Positions 59,024 through 64,000 of a stretch of DNA of 64,000 nucleotides are shown piece by piece (the first letter of the stretch is position 1; every line of letters begins with the position of its first letter). Position numbers and translations under genes: made by a program. This DNA comes from Agrobacterium pusense (GTDB lineage Bacteria > Pseudomonadota > Alphaproteobacteria > Rhizobiales > Rhizobiaceae). Location of the stretch: assembly GCF_900102105.1 (NCBI RefSeq), contig NZ_FNBB01000001.1:372001-436000 (forward strand), written 5' to 3'. The notes beneath the pieces are model-generated. The model was not told the origin of the DNA, ran no database searches, and saw nothing but the letters and a program-made list of their open reading frames with translations.

Positions 59024-60037
59024 TCAGCGGCCCTCCATCTCGCGGTTTGCCTGGCGGATGTTCCAGACCATGATCGGGGTGACGGCCGCCATGATGATGA
59101 GCGCGATAACAGCGCTTCGGCCGCTATCACCGCCGCCGCGGAACATCCAGTCGAACATGAGATTGGCGAGAACCATGGTGTTCCATTGCCCGTTGGTCAT
59201 GGTCAGCACGATGTCGAAGACCTTCAGCACGAGAATGGTGATCGTCGTCCAGACGACGGCGATAGTGCTCCAGATTTGCGGAACCATGATCTTCCAGAAG
59301 ATCTGCCAGCCATTGGCGCCATCGATGACAGCCGCCTCGATGGTCTCTTCCGGAATACCGCGCAAAGCCGCAGAGAGGATGACCATGGCGAACCCGGTCT
59401 GAATCCAGATGAGGATGACCATCAGGAAGAAGTTGTTCCAGAAGGGCATGGAAATCCAGACCTGCGGATTACCACCGAAAAACTCGACGATGGCGTTCAG
59501 CAGGCCGATCTGCACCTGACCTTCGGCGCGGTATTCATAGATGAACTTCCAAATGACGGAAGCGCCGACGAAGGAGATCGCCATCGGCATGAAGACGATG
59601 GACTTGGCGATGTTGCCCCACCAGATGCGGTCCGTCATGACGGCGATGACGAGGCCGAAGAAGGTGCAGGCGGCCGGCACGACGGCGAGCCAGAGAATGT
59701 TGTTGAAGATCGACTGACGGAAACCGGCGTCGAAAAACGCCCAGCGATAATTGGCGAGACCGACGAATTCGCTGCCGGTGCGGTCGTAGAAGGAGAGGAT
59801 CAGCGTCGCGATGACGGGATACACAAGATAGACGAGCAACAGGATCAGCGCCGGGCCGATGAACAGCCAAGGCCGGACGGCGGCACGGCGATTGAGATTG
59901 CGGGAGGCATGAAGGACATCTCCCGAGCGGACGGGAAAGATTGCCTGCAACGCCTTATCGGATAGCCAGTAATAGGCAGCACAGGCAAAAACGCCCGCTA
60001 CCATAACGCCGATGGCGGACACCAGTTGTTGAGCCAT
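59024..60037 (-). CDS. aglF: Alpha-glucoside ABC transporter permease AglF
   Basis: CUT1 permease of 337 residues with an extra N-terminal TM helix (about 8-28) before the MalF-like core. TM anchors begin at WLFIGPALILLLVYLVYP, and the EAA loop EETIEAAVIDGANGWQIFWKIMVP is at about 235-258. Start at the ATG at 60037, behind GGGAGGG. Partner of AglG and AglK. Confidence 0.93.
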   Translation of the reverse strand: MAQQLVSAIGVMVAGVFACAAYYWLSDKALQAIFPVRSGDVLHASRNLNRRAAVRPWLFIGPALILLLVYLVYPVIATLILSFYDRTGSEFVGLANYRWAFFDAGFRQSIFNNILWLAVVPAACTFFGLVIAVMTDRIWWGNIAKSIVFMPMAISFVGASVIWKFIYEYRAEGQVQIGLLNAIVEFFGGNPQVWISMPFWNNFFLMVILIWIQTGFAMVILSAALRGIPEETIEAAVIDGANGWQIFWKIMVPQIWSTIAVVWTTITILVLKVFDIVLTMTNGQWNTMVLANLMFDWMFRGGGDSGRSAVIALIIMAAVTPIMVWNIRQANREMEGR

Positions 60038-60142
60038 GTTCCCTCCCTGATCCTCTCCGCGCCGCGTTGATTTATGCAGCTGTCGGGCCGTTCCTGCGGA
60101 AGAGGCCCGGCAGCGAGCCGCCAGGCCTCGTCTTAATCCGTG

Positions 60143-61504
60143 TTACTTCAGGCCGTCCCAGGCCTTCTGGATATCGGCGGCGACTTGATCGGCAGACTTG
60201 CCACCGACGAAATCGATCATGCCGGTCCAGAAAGCGCCGGCGCCGATCTTGCCGGGCATCAGGTCGGAACCGTCAAAACCGAAGGTCGTCGCCGTGGTCA
60301 GGATTTCACCCTGACGCTTCATCTGCTCATTGGCATAGGTTTCGACGTTCACACCCTTGTACGGCGTCAGGAAGCTGGACTGCGCCATCCACACTTCATG
60401 GGCGATCGGCGTCTGCAGGAATTGTACGAATGCCTTGGCAGCGGGCGCTTCCTTAGTGATGGTGACGAGCGTGCCGGCACCGAGAACCGGCTTGCCGAGG
60501 TCAGGCTTTGAGGCATAGGTCGGCATATAGAAGAAATCCGCATCCGTTCCGACCTTGGTGCCCTCAGGGAAAAAGGAGGGAATGAACGATGCCTGATGGT
60601 GCAGGTAGCACTTCGGCGGAATGTCGAAGAGGCCCTTGGGGCTGTCGCGGAAGTCGGTGGAGGCTACGGCCGCAACGCCGCCACTCACATATTTTTCGTT
60701 CTTGGCGAATTTGCCGAATTCGTTGATCGCGGCAACCACGGCCGGATCGGTGAATTTCACCTCGTTGGTCGTCCACTTCTGGTAGACATCCAGCGGCTGC
60801 GTGCGCAGCATCAGGTCTTCCACCCAGTCGGTTGCCGGCCACCCGGTCGCACCACCGGAGCCGAGACCAATGCACCAGGGCGTGCCGCCATCAGCGACGA
60901 TCTGATCGGTGAGCTTGAGCAGGTCTTCCATGCTCTCGGGAACTTTATATCCCGCTTCCTCGAAATTCTCGGGCACATACCAGACGAGCGACTTCACGTC
61001 GGCCTTGAAGGGGAAAGCGAAATAGGCCTTGTTGCCGTCCTTGCCCTTATAACTGCCGAGATCGACCCAGGATTTACCCGCGCCGTAATTTTCCTCGACC
61101 CATTTGGCCGTGTCGTCGCCGAGCGGCACAAGAAAACCCTTGGCGGCGAGATCGGCGAGAAGGCCAGGCTGCGGCAAAATGGCAATATTGGGCGGCGAGC
61201 CGGCCTGTGTGTCGATGACGATCTGCTGCTCGTAGTTTTCCGACGAGGAATAACGGACATTCACGCCCGTCGCGTCAGCAAAATAGGCGAGTACGGACTG
61301 GAACAAAGCCTCGTCCTCACCACGCCACGGGCCGAAAATCGTCAGCGTCTGGCCTTTAAGGTCAGCATGGGCCGCTTTGAAATCTTCGTAGCTTTTCCAG
61401 TTGAACTTGGCGTCCTGGCCCGGCGCGAATTTCAGATCGGCGGCAATGGCCGAACCCGACAGCAGCACGATTGAAGCAGCCGTCGCCAAAAGGGTCTTCC
61501 GCAT
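60143..61504 (-). CDS. aglE: Alpha-glucoside-binding periplasmic protein
   Basis: Family 1 sugar-binding protein of 453 residues with a signal peptide (about 1-21, AIAADL). The early LTIFGPWRGEDEALFQSVLAYF and later aromatic-rich segments are typical of AglE. It delivers alpha-glucosides such as sucrose, maltose or trehalose to AglFG. First gene of aglEFGAK; a LacI-type operator sits about 50 bp upstream of its start. Confidence 0.94.
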   Translation of the reverse strand: MRKTLLATAASIVLLSGSAIAADLKFAPGQDAKFNWKSYEDFKAAHADLKGQTLTIFGPWRGEDEALFQSVLAYFADATGVNVRYSSSENYEQQIVIDTQAGSPPNIAILPQPGLLADLAAKGFLVPLGDDTAKWVEENYGAGKSWVDLGSYKGKDGNKAYFAFPFKADVKSLVWYVPENFEEAGYKVPESMEDLLKLTDQIVADGGTPWCIGLGSGGATGWPATDWVEDLMLRTQPLDVYQKWTTNEVKFTDPAVVAAINEFGKFAKNEKYVSGGVAAVASTDFRDSPKGLFDIPPKCYLHHQASFIPSFFPEGTKVGTDADFFYMPTYASKPDLGKPVLGAGTLVTITKEAPAAKAFVQFLQTPIAHEVWMAQSSFLTPYKGVNVETYANEQMKRQGEILTTATTFGFDGSDLMPGKIGAGAFWTGMIDFVGGKSADQVAADIQKAWDGLK

Positions 61505-61551
61505 GTGATTTACCTCCCATCACATAAAAGGCTCAAAGCGTCCTCTCCAAT

Positions 61552-61563
61552 CAAAGCGCTTTG
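61552..61563. promoter_or_regulatory. AglR-type operator 1
   Basis: Perfect palindrome CAAAGCGCTTTG, 48 bp upstream of the aglE start codon. It has the central CG and the half-site form typical of LacI-family operators. Confidence 0.7.
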
Positions 61564-61708
61564 GCTACCTATTCATCTCATTGTCATCAAGATGGAGTCA
61601 AGAGGCTCTTTATTCGGAAACGCTGCCTAACCTTCGAAATAGTCATATTGATTTAGGAAGGCGGCTATCATTTTCGATTGAGAAAAGCGGATGGGGCTGT
61701 TAAAAATC

Positions 61709-61720
61709 TAAAGCGCTTTG
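61709..61720. promoter_or_regulatory. AglR-type operator 2
   Basis: TAAAGCGCTTTG, sharing a ten-base palindromic core with the operator at 61552. It lies 59 bp upstream of the aglR start, consistent with autoregulation and possible looping between the two sites (157 bp apart). Confidence 0.68.
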
Positions 61721-61778
61721 GGAAAATGAGGAGGGGCTTTTGGCCTTTTCCGGGCGCGCGCATGGAGGAATGACAGAC

Positions 61779-62804
61779 ATGAACCTGAAACAGCTGTCGC
61801 AACTGCTGGGCATTTCGCAGACGACCATCAGCAGGGCGCTCAACGGCTATCCCGAGGTCAGCGCGGAAACGCGCCGCCGCGTCATGGAAGCCGCGGAGAA
61901 GACGGGATATCGCCCCAATGCCGCGGCACAGCGGCTGGCAACCGGCAAGGTCGGCTCCATTGGGCTCGTGATGCCGATTGGCGAACATCACCGTTCGGAT
62001 GTGCATTTCGGCGAATTCCTGAGCGGTCTTGGCGAGGAAGCCTCGCGCAGCGGCTTTCATCTCGTCATCATGCCCACCGAGCCGGAAAAGGAACGCGAAG
62101 CCCTTCGCGGGCTCGCCGCTAGCGGCAGCGTCGACGGCATCTATCTCGCTTATATGAAGAATAACGATCCGCGCATCGCCATGATGCAGTCACTCTCCCT
62201 GCCCTTCCTCGTGCATGGCCGCTCCATCGGCGTGGAGGAGGATTATCCCTACCTCGACGTGGACAATGAAGGCGCCTTCCGTGACGCGACCCAGCTCCTG
62301 CTTCAGCTTGGCCATACGCGCATCGGCCTGCTGAATGGCCCGGAAGGCTATGATTTTACCTATCGGCGCTGTCTCGGGGTGGAAAAGGCGCTGGCGGCAA
62401 ACGGCCTGGCCTTGCATGCGAGCAATAAGAGACACGGCAGCATGACCGACGAGGAAGGTTATCTCGGCATGGAGGCCCTGCTTTCACGCCCGGAGAAACC
62501 GACCGCCATTCTCTGTGCCAGTACCGCGCTCGCACTCGGCGCGATCCGCTCGCTCAACCAGCGAGGCCTGAAACCCGGCAAGGATATTTCCCTCATCGCC
62601 CATGACGATGTGCTGCCGCTTTTGAAACCCGATAATTTTTCCGTGCCGCTCACCACCACGCGCTCGTCGCTGAGAGCGGCAGGCGTCCGCGTGGGCCAGC
62701 GCCTGATCAACCGTATCAAGAACGACCAGACGGAGCCGTATCAGGAACTCTGGAAGGCGGAACTGGTGGTCCGCGCCTCGACGGGGCCGGCTCCGAAAGC
62801 GTAG
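61779..62804 (+). CDS. aglR: LacI-family regulator of the alpha-glucoside operon
   Basis: 341-residue LacI/GalR repressor. Helix-turn-helix with NLKQLSQLLGISQTTISRAL at the very start, hinge RRRVMEAAEKTGYRPN, then the periplasmic-binding-protein-like effector domain from about 60. The ATG at 61779 has GGAGG ten bases upstream; the ATG at 61770 is too close to that site. Divergent from aglE, with two matching palindromes between. Probably released by alpha-glucosides. Confidence 0.92.
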   Translation: MNLKQLSQLLGISQTTISRALNGYPEVSAETRRRVMEAAEKTGYRPNAAAQRLATGKVGSIGLVMPIGEHHRSDVHFGEFLSGLGEEASRSGFHLVIMPTEPEKEREALRGLAASGSVDGIYLAYMKNNDPRIAMMQSLSLPFLVHGRSIGVEEDYPYLDVDNEGAFRDATQLLLQLGHTRIGLLNGPEGYDFTYRRCLGVEKALAANGLALHASNKRHGSMTDEEGYLGMEALLSRPEKPTAILCASTALALGAIRSLNQRGLKPGKDISLIAHDDVLPLLKPDNFSVPLTTTRSSLRAAGVRVGQRLINRIKNDQTEPYQELWKAELVVRASTGPAPKA

Positions 62805-62820
62805 CCGGCCGTTTCAACGT

Positions 62821-63720
62821 CTAGAACTTCGGCGCCGCCAGGCCTTCGGCGCGATGAGCGGCGATGACGGTGTTGGCCATCAGCATCGCGATCGTCATCG
62901 GGCCGACACCACCGGGAACAGGGGTGATGGCCGCGGCAACGGCGCTTGCTTCATCATAGGCGACGTCGCCCACCAGCTTCGACTTGCCTTCACCCTTTTC
63001 GGGTGCGGGAATGCGGTTGATGCCGACGTCGATGACGGTCGCGCCGGATTTCACCCAGTCACCCTTCACCATCGCCGCGCGGCCAACCGCCGCCACCAGA
63101 ATATCCGCCGTCTTGCAGATGCCGGCCAGATCCTTGGTGCGCGAATGTGCCATCGTCACAGTGGCGTTGGCATTGAGCAGAAGCTGGCCCATGGGCTTGC
63201 CGAACAGGTTGGAGCGGCCGATGACAACGGCGTTCAGGCCGGAAAGGTCGTCTCCGTGAATGCCGCGCACCAGAAGCATGGCGCCTGCGGGCGTGCAGGA
63301 AATGAGACCGGTGGCAAGATCGCCGGTCGCGAGCTTGCCGGCATTTAGCACGCTGAGGCCGTCGACATCCTTCTCGGGCAGGATCGACTGGATGATTTCA
63401 TCGGAATTGAAATGTTTCGGCAGCGGCAGCTGAACCAGAATGCCGTGGATGGAGGTGTCGGCATTCAGTTCACCGACCAGCTTCAGGAGGTCAGCCTGTG
63501 TGGTCTCCTCCGGCAGCGTGTGCTGGATGGAATTGAACCCGCATTGCTTGGCCATCTTGCTCTTGGAGTTCACATAAGCGTGGCTGGCCGGATCATTACC
63601 GACGATGACGACCGCGAGACCGGGCTTGACGCCCTTTTTCGCCTCAAGCGCTTCTGCCGATACGCGGACCGCCTCCGTTACCGAGGCCGCCTTCGCCTTC
63701 CCGTCAATCACAACTGCCAT
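62821..63720 (-). CDS. folD: Bifunctional methylenetetrahydrofolate dehydrogenase/cyclohydrolase
   Basis: Interconverts 5,10-methylene-, methenyl- and 10-formyl-THF in one-carbon metabolism. 299 residues. Catalytic region [14 protein letters not shown] (Lys) is at about 50, substrate loop QLPLPKHF at about 98, the NADP motif [17 protein letters not shown] at about 166, and the C-terminal [19 protein letters not shown]. All family motifs intact. Confidence 0.97.
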   Translation of the reverse strand: MAVVIDGKAKAASVTEAVRVSAEALEAKKGVKPGLAVVIVGNDPASHAYVNSKSKMAKQCGFNSIQHTLPEETTQADLLKLVGELNADTSIHGILVQLPLPKHFNSDEIIQSILPEKDVDGLSVLNAGKLATGDLATGLISCTPAGAMLLVRGIHGDDLSGLNAVVIGRSNLFGKPMGQLLLNANATVTMAHSRTKDLAGICKTADILVAAVGRAAMVKGDWVKSGATVIDVGINRIPAPEKGEGKSKLVGDVAYDEASAVAAAITPVPGGVGPMTIAMLMANTVIAAHRAEGLAAPKF

Positions 63721-63797
63721 GCGTCCTGCTCCTCATGGGTTACGTAGGCTCCGTATGGTGCCCCCGTCGCAGGAATGCAAGCTAAAATGCGGCGTTT

Positions 63798-63998
63798 TCA
63801 GGCGGTTTTGCGGTAGTCTTCTTGGTGGTCGGCATAATCGACGAGACGCTCCCTCAGGAGCGCCAATTCCCGTCGCAATTCCATCAGCTCCTCCGCTTCC
63901 GCCTGGGCATGATCGGCGTGGCCGGCAAGCGCATCAGCCAGCAGCGGCGGCAGCGCGGACGGTGCCTGACCGGCGATCTCGACCGTGCGGTTGCCCAT
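63798..63998 (-). CDS. Small coiled-coil protein at window edge
   Basis: 66 residues ending at 63798. The C-terminal half is a predicted coiled coil (AEAEELMELRRELALLRERL). The ATG at 63998 overlaps a TGA at the window edge (TGATG), suggesting coupling to an upstream gene outside the window; it could also be the tail of a longer frame. Not recognised. Confidence 0.55.
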   Translation of the reverse strand: MGNRTVEIAGQAPSALPPLLADALAGHADHAQAEAEELMELRRELALLRERLVDYADHQEDYRKTA

Positions 63999-64000
63999 CA

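Overview
The window looks like a stretch of the main chromosome of a Rhizobiaceae bacterium, most likely Agrobacterium (A. tumefaciens/fabrum complex). The grounds are the high GC content, the RIME-type palindromic repeats, a PdhS-family cell-cycle kinase with a CtrA box, a tRNA-His with A73 and no encoded G-1, an aglEFGAK alpha-glucoside operon with aglR, and Entner-Doudoroff zwf-pgl-edd genes. Species assignment is inference from recognised proteins; no database was searched. Coding density is high and almost every gene is an ordinary core or accessory metabolic gene. I saw no prophage, IS element, CRISPR array, rRNA or replication origin.

Layout. 1-2.7 kb: a small secreted HPE1-like protein and a Cache-domain chemotaxis receptor. 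2.7-14.7 kb: a long minus-strand block holding DUF523, glyS, DUF2207, a class I-like EPSP synthase, LemA, a small secreted protein, glyQ, an acyltransferase, a small membrane protein, an S49 peptidase, a TrmN6-like methyltransferase and DUF2007. 14.7-19.3 kb: plus-strand polyprenyl diphosphate synthase, a TPR lipoprotein-like exported protein, ispE and moaB. 19.3-24.9 kb: a 70-bp-armed perfect palindrome, a Tat-exported dienelactone hydrolase, alcohol dehydrogenase, MAPEG protein, guaB and a Tat-exported metallo-beta-lactamase. 25-29 kb: DHA2 drug-efflux MFS, then rlmE and a Ppx/GppA phosphatase with a long basic tail. 29-35 kb: tRNA-His, pdhS1, and an orphan iron-type ABC permease.

35-48.6 kb is dominated by putrescine use: potFGHI uptake genes on the minus strand and puuA-puuB degradation genes on the plus strand, flanking a RamB/ScfR-like regulator divergent from isocitrate lyase (aceA). 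48.7-52.9 kb: zwf-pgl-edd, the upper Entner-Doudoroff pathway. 53-54.4 kb: a Tat-exported 5'-nucleotidase interrupted by a one-base frameshift. 55-62.8 kb: aglK-aglA-aglG-aglF-aglE on the minus strand, with divergent aglR and two near-identical LacI-type operators between them. The window ends with folD and the start of a small coiled-coil protein.

The most interesting signals are non-coding. Three intergenic TTAA-N7-TTAA (CtrA-type) boxes lie upstream of pdhS1, of a candidate small RNA, and of a 44-residue membrane peptide gene. Also notable are an EPSP synthase gene lodged between lemA and a DUF2207 gene, and long perfect intergenic palindromes.
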